This document shows, one piece after another, positions 32,069 through 40,799 of a stretch of DNA of 64,000 bases. The position numbers and the translations under genes were made by a program. The DNA is from Paenibacillus oleatilyticus (lineage in GTDB: Bacteria; Bacillota; Bacilli; Paenibacillales; NBRC-103111), in the NCBI RefSeq assembly GCF_018998565.1, contig NZ_JAHNZO010000001.1, forward strand, positions 692,424 to 756,423, read 5' to 3'. The notes below the pieces were generated by a model. That model had not been told where the DNA came from. It did not search any database and saw only the letters and a program-made list of their open reading frames with translations. The stretch's first letter is position 1. The number at the start of each line of letters is the position of its first letter.

Positions 32069-32911
32069 CTAGTCCTGTCCCGTCATTGTACGGAACCGTT
32101 CGTACAGCGTCCGCGCGACCGGTCCGGGCTTGCCGTCCCGGATCAGGCTTCCGTCCTCGAAACGAACGACCGGCATCACTTCCGTCGTCGTACTGGTGAT
32201 AAACGCTTCGTCCGCCTGCTGCAGCTCCTCCGGCGTAAACGATTGCTCGATGAACGGGATGCGCAGCTCGTGCGCAATCCGCTGCACCGCCATTCTCGTA
32301 ATACCCGCCAAAATCTGATTGGACAGCGGCGCCGTCCGGATCGCTCCGTCTTTGACCATGTACACGTTGGAGCTTGTTCCTTCCGTCACAACCCCGTCCC
32401 TTACGAGAACCGCTTCAAGGCATCCGCGGTCGGACGCAGCTTGTTTGGCCAAAATGTTGGGCAGCAGGTTGAGCGACTTGATCCAGCAGTTCAGCCAGCG
32501 CTCGTCCGGATGCAGCATGACGCTGGCGCCGGTAGCCCTTGCGTCGGCCGGTATTTCCCGAAACGGCTTCGCCGTCATCGATACGGACGCCGGGGAGGCC
32601 GGAAACAAATGATTGCGGGGGGCGATGCCACGGGTTACCTGCACATACAGATCGAGATCCGACAGCCCGCTTTTTTGCGTCAATTCGCCGATGATCCGCT
32701 TCAGCGACTCGCCGTCGTGCCCGATCTCCAGACGGATCGCCGCGGCGCTCTTGAACAACCGGTCCAAATGCTCGTCGAGCATAAAAGGACGCCCCTTGTA
32801 AATCCGGATTACCTCATATACACCGTCCCCGAATTGATGTCCCCGTTCGTCGATCGGAACGGCCGGTTCGTCCGACTGGAGAAAACTCCCGTTAAAATAA
32901 GCCAAAGCCAT
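32069..32911 (-). CDS. dat: D-amino acid aminotransferase (class IV PLP)
   Basis: A 280-residue transaminase interconverting D-alanine and D-glutamate via 2-oxo acids. Length and numbering fit the Bacillus sp. YM-1 enzyme: PLP lysine K145 (IKSLNLLPN) and E177 (VTEGTSSN) fall at the same positions as in that enzyme, and the FGDGVYEVIR start is typical. First gene of the D-peptide operon, with GGGAGGAG before the ATG. It is transcribed divergently from a LysR-type gene, which probably regulates it. Confidence 0.93.
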   Translation of the reverse strand: MALAYFNGSFLQSDEPAVPIDERGHQFGDGVYEVIRIYKGRPFMLDEHLDRLFKSAAAIRLEIGHDGESLKRIIGELTQKSGLSDLDLYVQVTRGIAPRNHLFPASPASVSMTAKPFREIPADARATGASVMLHPDERWLNCWIKSLNLLPNILAKQAASDRGCLEAVLVRDGVVTEGTSSNVYMVKDGAIRTAPLSNQILAGITRMAVQRIAHELRIPFIEQSFTPEELQQADEAFITSTTTEVMPVVRFEDGSLIRDGKPGPVARTLYERFRTMTGQD

Positions 32912-33036
32912 GATGTAGCTCCTCCCTGGTTAAATTCCCATGTTATTAACAAACTAATCGATTTCCTCAGGTCGGTCCAATAGGATAATGACATGATGGC
33001 TATAAGAAAATATAATACGAGCATGGGAGGCATTTT

Positions 33037-33948
33037 ATGAATACGGATCATGTTGAATGTTTTATCATGGTGGCTCTGACCGGAAGTTTTAGTAAAGCGG
33101 CCAATCTGCTGTATTTGTCCCAGCCCACGGTCAGCCAGAGGATCAAAGCGCTCGAAGCCGACTTGAACTGCAGGCTGTTTCAACGGGCCGGCCATGCCAT
33201 CGCCTTGACGGAGGAAGGCGAAAGCTTCCTTCCCTATGCCAAAAGCATGCTGCAAGCGCTTCAGGACGGGCAGCAGGCGATCCAGCGGATTCACGGGAAA
33301 TTGGAAGGCGAGCTGTCCGTCGCTTCCGTATTCGGAGCGGCCTTTTATCTGCTGCCTCAGCTTGTGGAGCAATTCCAGACGATTTACCCGAAGGTGAAGC
33401 TGACGCTTTTGACCGGGCATTCGCATCAGGTCCTCGATATGGTGTTGAATCATGAGGTATCCTTCGGGATCGCCCGTGCCGTCAATCATCCGCAGATCCG
33501 GCGCATTCCGATCCTGAAGGACGATATGCTGCTGGCGGTTTACCCGGGCCATCCGTTTCACGACCGCAAGCAGGTAACGATCGAGGATGTCGCCAAGGAG
33601 CGGCTCATATTGTTCAATCGCGGCTCGCTCGACTGGACGCTGATTAACGGAGCGTTCAGCCACTACCGGCTGGATCGGCACGTGGTCATGGAGGCGGATA
33701 ACATTGAGGTCGTCAAGCGGATGGTCAAGCAAAGGCTGGGCATCGCGTTTCTGCCGCGTTTCTCGATCCTCCACGATTTGGAGCAGGACGAGCTCCACGA
33801 GGTGGAAGTCGCCGGACTTCCGCAGCTGAACCGCAATTTCGAGCTGATCTATTTGAAGGACATGTCGCTGAACCAGATCATGGAGCAGTTTATCGGCTTC
33901 TTATGCCAGCACCATGCGCAAACCGGTCATTGGCCGGATCAGGGATAA
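33037..33948 (+). CDS. LysR-family regulator divergent from the D-amino acid operon
   Basis: A 303-residue LTTR. The N-terminal helix-turn-helix (FIMVALTGSFSKAANLLYLSQPTVSQRI, cited as SFSKAANLLYLSQPTVSQ) is followed by a periplasmic-binding-like effector domain. It is close in type to CynR/YwfK-like proteins. The 125-bp spacer carries ATGACA-N17-TATAAT (32984-33016) reading toward it. LTTRs usually control the divergent operon, here dat and the peptidases; the effector may be a D-amino acid or dipeptide (inference). Confidence 0.9.
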   Translation: MNTDHVECFIMVALTGSFSKAANLLYLSQPTVSQRIKALEADLNCRLFQRAGHAIALTEEGESFLPYAKSMLQALQDGQQAIQRIHGKLEGELSVASVFGAAFYLLPQLVEQFQTIYPKVKLTLLTGHSHQVLDMVLNHEVSFGIARAVNHPQIRRIPILKDDMLLAVYPGHPFHDRKQVTIEDVAKERLILFNRGSLDWTLINGAFSHYRLDRHVVMEADNIEVVKRMVKQRLGIAFLPRFSILHDLEQDELHEVEVAGLPQLNRNFELIYLKDMSLNQIMEQFIGFLCQHHAQTGHWPDQG

Positions 33949-34067
33949 GAACGAATGTGGCAAGCCTGGCAGAGCTTCCGCACGTTATTGTAAGCCGTCT
34001 CCGGAGAGGGCGATTTTAATGTATACTTATCAGGAGAAACAATCATTTATGCGAAGGAAGCAAAAGA

Positions 34068-34967
34068 ATGGATATACGGAAATTGCGCTACTTTATTGCA
34101 GTGGCGGAAGAGCTTCATTTCAACCGTGCCGCGGAAAAATTGAACATGACACAGCCTCCCCTCAGCCAGCAAATTCAAGCGCTGGAAGAGGAACTTGGGG
34201 TGAAATTGCTGGAACGCAGCAAAAGGCAGGTTCGTCTTACGCCGGCGGGAGCCGTTTTTTTAGAAGAGGCCAAAACGATTTTATCTCAATTGGAGCGGTC
34301 GATTAAGACGACGCAGCTTGCCGGTCGAGGCATAAGCGGGCATTTGGTTATTGCGTTCGTGGACTCGGCTGCGGGCGGTTTAATGATCGATATTCTAAAA
34401 GGTTTTCGGGAACATTTCCCGCAAATACAGCTTACTTTGCGCGAGATGACTTCCGCCCAGCAAGAGCAGGGCTTACTTGACGGAAGCGTTCATGTCGGCT
34501 TTCTCCGTGCCATTGAACCGGCGAAGCATCTGGCTTATCGTACATTCGCAATAGAATCGCTCCTGGCCGTACTGCCCGAACAGCATCCGTTAGCCAGGCA
34601 GCCGCTTCTGTCCGTCAGCTCGTTGGAATGTGAACCGTTCGTCTTGTTTCCGCGTCATCTGGGAGCCGATTTTCATCGCCTGATCATGGAATTTTGCTCC
34701 CAACATGGCGTTTATCCGAATGTCGTACAGGAAGCAATTCAGATGTACACCATCGTTAACTTGGTTGCCGCGAACCTGGGCGTTTCCATCGTGCCTTCTT
34801 CCGTTGCCGAATTTCGGCGCAGCGGCGTCGTATTCCGGCCCTTTAAGGAAAGCGCCCCCCCGGTCCCTCTCTATGCCGCTTGGAGAACCGATACGGATAA
34901 GGCCGTCTTGTCAGCTTTTCTCGAGACCATGGAAGCCGTATGTATGGCGGCTATGGCTCGCGGATAA
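34068..34967 (+). CDS. LysR-family regulator (second)
   Basis: A 299-residue LTTR of the CatR/BenM-like branch: MDIRKLRYFIAVAEELHFNRAAEKLNMTQPPLSQQI (cited as YFIAVAEELHFNRAAEKLN) then an effector-binding domain. AAGGAAG precedes the ATG. It ends eight bases before the convergent aldo/keto reductase stop. No divergent target is adjacent; the aldo/keto reductase is a plausible target, but on convergent strands this is weak. Confidence 0.88.
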   Translation: MDIRKLRYFIAVAEELHFNRAAEKLNMTQPPLSQQIQALEEELGVKLLERSKRQVRLTPAGAVFLEEAKTILSQLERSIKTTQLAGRGISGHLVIAFVDSAAGGLMIDILKGFREHFPQIQLTLREMTSAQQEQGLLDGSVHVGFLRAIEPAKHLAYRTFAIESLLAVLPEQHPLARQPLLSVSSLECEPFVLFPRHLGADFHRLIMEFCSQHGVYPNVVQEAIQMYTIVNLVAANLGVSIVPSSVAEFRRSGVVFRPFKESAPPVPLYAAWRTDTDKAVLSAFLETMEAVCMAAMARG

Positions 34968-34975
34968 CCTGCCAA

Positions 34976-35965
34976 TCAACCGGTTTTTTCCGGATCGCGC
35001 TCAACCAGTCCTTCTAAAATATGGTCGATTTTCCTCATCGTTTCAGGGTCAAGACGAAGCCCTGCAGCCTTGACGTTCTCTTGTACTTGCTCCGGCTTCG
35101 ATGCCCCGATAATGGCGGCTGACACCTGCGGATTTTGCAGCACCCATGCTATGGCAAGCTGCGGCAGCGTCAACCCGGCATCGTGCGCAAGGGAAGAGAG
35201 CCTGGAAACAGCCTGCAGCACTTCGGTACGCATCCACTGCCCTGCCAATCGCTCGAAAAAGGAAGCCCCAGCCGGCGTCGAAGCACGGGAGCCTTTGGGA
35301 ATCGGCTTATCCGGCATATATTTCCCGGAAAGAATTCCTTGTGCAAGCGGCGACCAGACTACCTGCCCGATTCCTTCCCGCTCGCAGGCCGGGACGACTT
35401 CCGCTTCGATAACTCGCCATAACATCGAATATTGGGGTTGACTCGCGATCAGCGGAACCTTCAATTCCCGAGCCAATGCCGCCCCCTCCGCAATTTGTCC
35501 CGCCGTCCACTCGCTTATCCCGATATATAGAACTTTTCCTTGCCGAACCAGATCCGAAAAAGCCAAAAAGGTTTCTTCAAGCGGCGTCCTCTCATCAAAG
35601 CGGTGCGCATAATAAACATCGATATAATCCGTCTGCAATCTGTTCAACGAAGCATGGCAGGCTTCCATAATATGCTTGCGGGAAAGCCCTCTGTCGTTCT
35701 GTCCGGTTCCTGTCGGATGGAAAACCTTGGTGCACAGCTCAACGCTTTCGCGGCGCACTCCTCTCAAAGCTTGGCTCAGCACCGTTTCCGCCTTCGTATC
35801 CGAGTAAACATCCGCTGTGTCAAAGGTAGTAATTCCTGCATCCAGCGCGGCTCGGACACAAGCATAGGCCGTGTCGTTGTCCACTTGAGCGCCGTGGGTA
35901 ATCCAGTTTCCAAAAGCAATCTCGCTTATCGACAAGCCGCTCACGCCCAATGTTCGATAGTTCAT
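34976..35965 (-). CDS. Aldo/keto reductase
   Basis: A 329-residue NADPH-dependent reductase with a TIM-barrel fold. Catalytic residues are readable as D and Y in FDTADVYSD, K in ELCTKVF and H in VYYAHRFD. The voltage-gated potassium channel beta-subunit-like subfamily is suggested by the SISEIAFGNW start and the WSPLAQGILSGKY block. The substrate is unknown; general carbonyl detoxification is usual. It is monocistronic, with an AT-rich promoter region 35966-36100. Confidence 0.9.
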   Translation of the reverse strand: MNYRTLGVSGLSISEIAFGNWITHGAQVDNDTAYACVRAALDAGITTFDTADVYSDTKAETVLSQALRGVRRESVELCTKVFHPTGTGQNDRGLSRKHIMEACHASLNRLQTDYIDVYYAHRFDERTPLEETFLAFSDLVRQGKVLYIGISEWTAGQIAEGAALARELKVPLIASQPQYSMLWRVIEAEVVPACEREGIGQVVWSPLAQGILSGKYMPDKPIPKGSRASTPAGASFFERLAGQWMRTEVLQAVSRLSSLAHDAGLTLPQLAIAWVLQNPQVSAAIIGASKPEQVQENVKAAGLRLDPETMRKIDHILEGLVERDPEKTG

Positions 35966-36100
35966 CTAATCTACCTCCTTTCAGGTTACAATCCGATTAT
36001 AATCAACCGAAATTAATAGGTGAAATATTCTTTTTTATAGGTATTAATTCAAAATTCATATTTATTGTGAAAACTAAATGCATGTCACTCCTATTTTCTA

Positions 36101-36142
36101 AAAAAAACGCCCGACTTCGCAAATGAAGTCGGACGTTCTTTT
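36101..36142 (-). terminator. Terminator after the M29 aminopeptidase
   Basis: On the minus strand AACGTCCGACTTC-atttgc-GAAGTCGGGCGTT followed by TTTTTT. It lies about 120 bases past the stop codon. Confidence 0.85.
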
Positions 36143-36260
36143 GATGTGCAAGCCTTTGCGTTTCCCCGCCGGAGGAACGGTTACAGAACGCCGGCCCGAT
36201 GGAACTGGTTCGTTCCCCTCACTCGTCCTCCCTGGCCGCCCCCGCTGCTTATGGCGGGGA

Positions 36261-37496
36261 TTACCCAATCGCCCAGTTGCCTTGGCGGAACACCGGCTCA
36301 CAGGTGCCGTCCGGCAGCTCGCCGTCAATATCCAGCTCCGCCGAGCCGACCATAAAGTCGACGTGCGTCAAGCTGACGTTCGCGCCCTTGGCCAGCAGTT
36401 CCTCCTTGGTCATCTTCGTTCCATTTTCGATCGTAAACGGATAGGCGCTGCCGACCGCAAAGTGGCAGGACGCGTTCTCGTCAATGCCGGTATTGTAAAA
36501 CACGCGGTTCAGGTTCGAAATCGGAGAATCGTGCGGTACGAGCGCCACTTCTCCCAAATATTTCGCCCCTTCGTCCGTCTTCAGCAGGGCATCCAAATAT
36601 TCCAGCCCGACCTCGGCCGTATAGCTGACCACTTTGCCGCCTTCGAACGTGAGCGAAAACTTGTCGACCAGCCGGCCGTTCAAGTTTAACGGCTTCGTGC
36701 TTGTCACCGTTCCGTTCACGCCGGTGCGCAGCGGCATCGTGTACACTTCCTCCGTCGGCATGTTGGCTACGAAGTATACGCCTTGGTCGTCCGTCGTCCC
36801 GCCGCCGTGCCAAATATGCCCCTCAGGCAGCTCGACCGACAAGTCGGTACCGGGAGCCCGGTAATGCAGCTTTTTGTACTTTTTCTCGTTGAGCTTCTCC
36901 TTGACCTGCTTCAGCCGGCCGATGTGCTCTTTCCAAGCCGCCACGGGATCATCAGCGTCGACCCGGTTCATTTTGAAGATCGTATCCCACATCACCCGGA
37001 CGCGCTCTTCCTCCGGAAGCTCGGGGAACACCTTGGCCGCCCAAGCCTGCGTCGGCGCTTTCACGAGACACCAGCTGAACTTTTTGTTGCGCACGTAGCT
37101 TTGGAATTTCTCTCTCGCCACAGCCGCCGCTTTGGTCGCCCGCGTCACTTTGTCCGAATCGATGCCCTTGTACAATTCCGGGTCGGGCACCTTGATGTTG
37201 ATTAACGCCCCGCCGTTCTCCGCCAGCTGCTCCATCATCGCCGGCATCCACTGCGGGTAGTAGTCGAACGACTCGTCGGGCGCATATAAGAACCGGTTTC
37301 TCGTCACTTCCTCGTCATCCCATTGAACCTGCACGTATTTCGCTCCCGCTTCGTATGCCTTTTGCACGACTTTACGGGTGAACGGCGCAGCTTCCAGCGG
37401 CGATTCGATGTGAAGCACTTGTCCGGGCTGAACGTTCGCTCCGACCCGGACGACAAGCTCCGCGTATTTTTCCAGACTTCGGTCAAAAGCTTCCAT
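36261..37496 (-). CDS. M29-family metallo-aminopeptidase (AmpS/AmpT type)
   Basis: A 411-residue cytoplasmic aminopeptidase. The C-terminal half carries family metal-binding residues: a Glu in the EVALVPHDSPIS block, a second in the conserved MPTEEVYTMP, a His in NASCHFAVGSAYPF, and TNVDFM-like LTHVDFMVGS. Members release N-terminal residues from peptides, often with preference for hydrophobic or basic residues. AGGAGACAGG precedes the ATG. It stands alone between the aldo/keto reductase and the quorum-sensing pair. Confidence 0.93.
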   Translation of the reverse strand: MEAFDRSLEKYAELVVRVGANVQPGQVLHIESPLEAAPFTRKVVQKAYEAGAKYVQVQWDDEEVTRNRFLYAPDESFDYYPQWMPAMMEQLAENGGALINIKVPDPELYKGIDSDKVTRATKAAAVAREKFQSYVRNKKFSWCLVKAPTQAWAAKVFPELPEEERVRVMWDTIFKMNRVDADDPVAAWKEHIGRLKQVKEKLNEKKYKKLHYRAPGTDLSVELPEGHIWHGGGTTDDQGVYFVANMPTEEVYTMPLRTGVNGTVTSTKPLNLNGRLVDKFSLTFEGGKVVSYTAEVGLEYLDALLKTDEGAKYLGEVALVPHDSPISNLNRVFYNTGIDENASCHFAVGSAYPFTIENGTKMTKEELLAKGANVSLTHVDFMVGSAELDIDGELPDGTCEPVFRQGNWAIG

Positions 37497-37596
37497 GTCC
37501 CTGTCTCCTGTCCTATCGATTGGTTACCCGTACCATTATACTAGAAGTCGGGAGGCGAACCAAGCGTACTCCCGGGCTCAGATCCGGCCAAACCAA

Positions 37597-37637
37597 AAGA
37601 GCCCCTGACCGGTTCCATGAACCGGCCGGGACTCCTT
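37597..37637 (-). terminator. Terminator after the propeptide gene
   Basis: On the minus strand CCCGGCCGGTTC-atg-GAACCGGTCAGGG, then GCTCTTTTGG, about 15 bases after the propeptide stop. It ends the receptor-propeptide transcript. Confidence 0.8.
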
Positions 37638-37648
37638 GAGATCCGATG

Positions 37649-37777
37649 TCAGCCTCCTACACCGTTATCGTGAAAGTACTCCATTTTTACCGGCTCGTTA
37701 GCCGGCGGTTGATACGATACGGACAGGCCGTTCAAGAAAATGAACCCCAAAGTCAGAAGCACCATCATTTTTTTCAT
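37649..37777 (-). CDS. 42-residue secreted signalling propeptide (Phr/AloP-like)
   Basis: This small gene starts at ATG 37777, whose A is shared with the last base of the receptor's TGA stop (TGATG overlap), as in rap-phr and RRNPP pairs. The product begins with a basic start and hydrophobic export segment (MKKMMVLLTLGFIFL), then a polar region, and ends EYFHDNGVGG. From memory, Alo systems of Paenibacillus polymyxa have similarly placed propeptides, and one mature peptide is SHGRGG; the shared GG end is suggestive. GGAGGGAGT lies upstream in the receptor gene but at a long distance (about 11 bases), consistent with coupled translation. The mature form is not determined. Confidence 0.78.
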   Translation of the reverse strand: MKKMMVLLTLGFIFLNGLSVSYQPPANEPVKMEYFHDNGVGG

Positions 37778-39000
37778 CAAGCAGACACTCCCTCCAAAAT
37801 TTTCTCATATTCCTTCTTCTGCTGTTCTGTTGCATGGTCAACATACTTCCAGAACAAAGAAACGCATTTCTCGAACCCCGAATAATAACGCAATTTTTGG
37901 GCTAGACCCAAGGCGTGAATCAATTCGTTTAACGCTTGGTGCTTCCCTCCTCTTTTGAAGCTGTAAATGACCTTCTCATACCAAAAGTGGAACAGCTGCG
38001 TGCCATTGATGTGATCGCAAATCGTCCCGACGGTCGGGATTCTCTTTTCGAATTTGGCAAGGACCGCGTCAACGGAAAAATGATACCGGTTCGCGGCTTT
38101 CACGACGACCGATAAACTGGGAAGGATTTGATTCGGATATTCGTCCAGATAGGCGGATAATTCGGGCAGTACTTTGAGATTCCCCGTATTCAATTCGAGG
38201 ATGAGCCCGTTTCCTTTCCCCCATATCCGGAATTTCTCAACCTCCTTTTTACCGACCTCGTCAAGACCTTGGAACCATGAAAGATCGGAATACTCCTGCA
38301 CGCAACGCTTGGCCTCTTCGTATTGTTCCAGTTTGGTTAGAGCCACCCCTTTCATCAGACAGCCTTGACCATAGTACACGACTAAATGCCGTTCCGTTTG
38401 CAGCGGCTTATGCAGCTCATTATGTATCAGCTTTTCGTAGATCACAGTTGCCAGTTCTCTGAGTTCGTCGGCGTACTGTCCGACTTTGTCCCATCTTTCG
38501 AAGGTGTAATAAACGTTGGCCATCTGCAAAAGAGCGTCCAGCCGGACATCCTCCGGCAGATGTTTGTAATGGGTTTCAAAACGAAACACGGCTTCTCTGT
38601 TTTCTTCCACCCCGGTTCCGATGAGCGATTGAAACAGCCGGAACTGGCTCATGACATACTGCGGGTCCTCTGTATTTCCTTTATCGACAATTTGGCGGTA
38701 AAGCGGAATAGCTTCTTTTTTCTTTCCTTGCTCAAACAAGCTCTCCGCTAAGGAAAATTGCTGCGAACAGGTTAGCTTATCGTTCAAGAAACATTGACCC
38801 AAGTACAATTCGTAAAGCCAACCGGGGCCGTGACCCAATACGGATGCTATCTTGTCGAGCTGGTCTATGGTGACGGACCGGGGGTAATCCAGCTGCTCAA
38901 TACGGATTCCTGCAAGTTCGCTGAATTGCGAAGGTGTGAACCCGTGGAGTTGCAACTCATTCTCAACTACCGTTCTCATACTTTGAATGGTCGTTACCAT
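37777..39000 (-). CDS. RRNPP-family peptide-responsive regulator (HTH plus TPR)
   Basis: A 407-residue cytoplasmic protein. Residues 8-56 look like an XRE-type helix-turn-helix (FTPSQFSELAGIRIEQLDYP, then TIDQLDKIASVLG). The rest is all-alpha with TPR-like repeats (SLAESLFEQGKKKEAIPLYRQI near 85, ALTKLEQYEEAKRCVQEY near 225). Such proteins bind re-imported linear peptides: PlcR, NprR, Rap, AimR and AloR. The overlapping propeptide gene supplies the expected ligand. GGGAGGAG precedes the ATG, and TTTACA/TACTAT-like boxes lie about 50-80 bases upstream on the minus strand. Target genes are unknown. Confidence 0.85.
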   Translation of the reverse strand: MVTTIQSMRTVVENELQLHGFTPSQFSELAGIRIEQLDYPRSVTIDQLDKIASVLGHGPGWLYELYLGQCFLNDKLTCSQQFSLAESLFEQGKKKEAIPLYRQIVDKGNTEDPQYVMSQFRLFQSLIGTGVEENREAVFRFETHYKHLPEDVRLDALLQMANVYYTFERWDKVGQYADELRELATVIYEKLIHNELHKPLQTERHLVVYYGQGCLMKGVALTKLEQYEEAKRCVQEYSDLSWFQGLDEVGKKEVEKFRIWGKGNGLILELNTGNLKVLPELSAYLDEYPNQILPSLSVVVKAANRYHFSVDAVLAKFEKRIPTVGTICDHINGTQLFHFWYEKVIYSFKRGGKHQALNELIHALGLAQKLRYYSGFEKCVSLFWKYVDHATEQQKKEYEKILEGVSA

Positions 39001-39224
39001 ATAAATTCTCCTCCCTGCCTATATCCATAATAGTACATCGGTCGAAGGGAAGTGTAAATAACCTACTTTATATGTATATTACTGGTTTGTAACCGCTATC
39101 ACACAAAAAAATGAAATGTAGCAAAAATTGCGCTTCGGGATGAGCACTTTTCGCATCGACACGGCTTCGTCCATGTTTTATGATGAGGAAATAAACAATC
39201 GCGAACAAAGGAAGAGGTCAGCTT

Positions 39225-40025
39225 ATGGAACACGTCATTGACATTCAGGATGTAACTTGGAAAAACGGCCACAACTATTTGCTGCACAATGTCAGCTGGA
39301 CCGTGCGTCCCAAAGAACATTGGGCGCTGCTGGGCCTGAACGGATCGGGAAAAACAACGCTGCTGAACATGATTAACGGCTATCTCTGGCCGACAACAGG
39401 GTCGGTGTCCGTGCTCGGCCACCGGTTCGGGGAAGTCGATTTGCGCGAGCTGCGCCGATCCATCGGCTGGGTCAGCTCCTCGCTGCAGGAGAAGCTGTAC
39501 GCCTCCGACAAAGCCCAAAATGTGGTCATCAGCGGCAAATACGCGACCATCGGCTTATACGAGCGGCTGTCCGACGAAGATCTGGACCGGGCGCAGGCGC
39601 TGATGCGCACGCTGGGCTGCACGCATCTGTGGGACCGGGAATTCCGGACCTGCTCGCAGGGAGAGAAGCAGAAGGTGCTGATCGCCCGGGCGCTGATGGC
39701 AGACCCGCACCTGCTAATTCTGGACGAGCCCTGCAACGGGCTGGATCTGTTCTCGCGCGAAAAGCTGCTGGACAGCATCCAGGAGCTGAGCTGCCAGGAG
39801 CAGTCGCCGACGCTCATTTACGTCACCCACCATACGGAGGAAATCGTTCCCGCCTTCAGCCATACGCTGCTGCTGCGCAGAGGCGAGGTGGTCCGCAGCG
39901 GCCCCACCGAAAGCATATTGGAGGCGGACATCTTGAGCGAGTTTTTCGAGGCCCCCGTCGAGGTCGAAAAGCACCGTCAGCGAGTATACGTGCGTGCGGC
40001 CCACGGCGAGAACCCGCTTGCGTAG
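39225..40025 (+). CDS. ylmA: ABC transporter ATP-binding protein, YlmA-like
   Basis: A 266-residue stand-alone ATPase. Walker A is GLNGSGKTT (near residue 37), the signature is CSQGEKQK (Q in place of the second G), Walker B is LLILDEPCNGLD, and the H-loop lies in VTHHTEEIVPAF. This matches YlmA and the ModF/PhrA-like group that lack partner permeases. The role is unknown. GGAAGAGGT site. It is divergent from the RRNPP regulator across a 224-bp spacer, and could conceivably be its target, though nothing visible proves it. Confidence 0.85.
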   Translation: MEHVIDIQDVTWKNGHNYLLHNVSWTVRPKEHWALLGLNGSGKTTLLNMINGYLWPTTGSVSVLGHRFGEVDLRELRRSIGWVSSSLQEKLYASDKAQNVVISGKYATIGLYERLSDEDLDRAQALMRTLGCTHLWDREFRTCSQGEKQKVLIARALMADPHLLILDEPCNGLDLFSREKLLDSIQELSCQEQSPTLIYVTHHTEEIVPAFSHTLLLRRGEVVRSGPTESILEADILSEFFEAPVEVEKHRQRVYVRAAHGENPLA

Positions 40026-40051
40026 ATTGCGTAGTAGCTTAGGAGATACTC

Positions 40052-40101
40052 CCAAAAAAGCTTAGCCGCTTTACCTGCAAAGGAAAACGGCCAAGCTTTT
40101 T
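40052..40101. terminator. Terminator between ylmA and the Lrp gene
   Basis: AAAAAAGCTTaGCCG pairs with CGGCcAAGCTTTTTTT around a loop of about 20 bases. A and T tracts on both sides permit use from either strand. Confidence 0.85.
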
Positions 40102-40136
40102 TTGTTCATCAGATGAAGCGTTCCCGCCGCGCCTCG

Positions 40137-40601
40137 TTAGTTTGAAGAAGACTCCGCCGTTTCGACGATTGGCGGTTCCCCGATCATCATCTTTTGCTCG
40201 AACGGCGCCGTGAGCATCATCAAGGTATAGGAGTAGCCGAAATCCCCGCATCTTTCCGAAAAATCCACCAGCTCCTCGGTCGTTGCAGTAACGACCTTCA
40301 GCATGTAGTTGTACTCCCCGCTAATCCGGTACATGTCCGTCACCTCGGGCGACTGCCTGCAAAATTCGACAAAAGCGGCGCATTTCTTCGTCCGGAACAT
40401 GACGAAGGCCGTCGTGTTCTTGCCCAGCTTCGGCATGGAGATCGCCGCGTGATATCCCGTAATCACGCCTTGCTCCTCCAGCTTCCTCACTCTCTCCTTC
40501 ACGGCCGGCTGCGTCATCCCGATGATCCTCCCCAGCTCCGCCATCGGAATGCGTGAATTTTCGTGCAGCAGGCTTAAGATTTTGTAGTCCACCTGATCCA
40601 T
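40137..40601 (-). CDS. Lrp/AsnC-family regulator
   Basis: A 154-residue regulator: N-terminal helix-turn-helix (MDQVDYKILSLLHENSRIPM, then TQPAVKERVRKLEEQGVI) and C-terminal RAM domain (YNYMLKVVTATTEELVDF). I start at ATG 40601, nine bases after an AAGGA site; the ATG three codons earlier is too close to it. The inverted repeat TTAAC-N7-GTTAA at 40641-40657 in the divergent spacer is a candidate site. The divergent MFS gene is the likely target, perhaps for amino acid export. Confidence 0.9.
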   Translation of the reverse strand: MDQVDYKILSLLHENSRIPMAELGRIIGMTQPAVKERVRKLEEQGVITGYHAAISMPKLGKNTTAFVMFRTKKCAAFVEFCRQSPEVTDMYRISGEYNYMLKVVTATTEELVDFSERCGDFGYSYTLMMLTAPFEQKMMIGEPPIVETAESSSN

Positions 40602-40640
40602 CCAAATCATCCTTTCAAATATATAAGTGAAAATCGCGAA

Positions 40641-40657
40641 TTAACTTCAATCGTTAA
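40641..40657. promoter_or_regulatory. Candidate Lrp site in the divergent Lrp/MFS spacer
   Basis: TTAAC-ttcaatc-GTTAA, extendable by AT-rich flanks, lies about 40 bases upstream of the Lrp gene and 140 upstream of the MFS gene. The assignment rests on symmetry and position only. Confidence 0.4.
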
Positions 40658-40799
40658 ATTGATGAGGAGCAAATACCTTTATTCATGTATGTAAATTATA
40701 AAATCGTTTTTGTAAAATGTCATTAGTACATCGCTTGTCGCATCCGCGCGGGAATCGGCAAAATAAAAAACAGTATTTTTCATGCAAGGAGTGAAGCGT

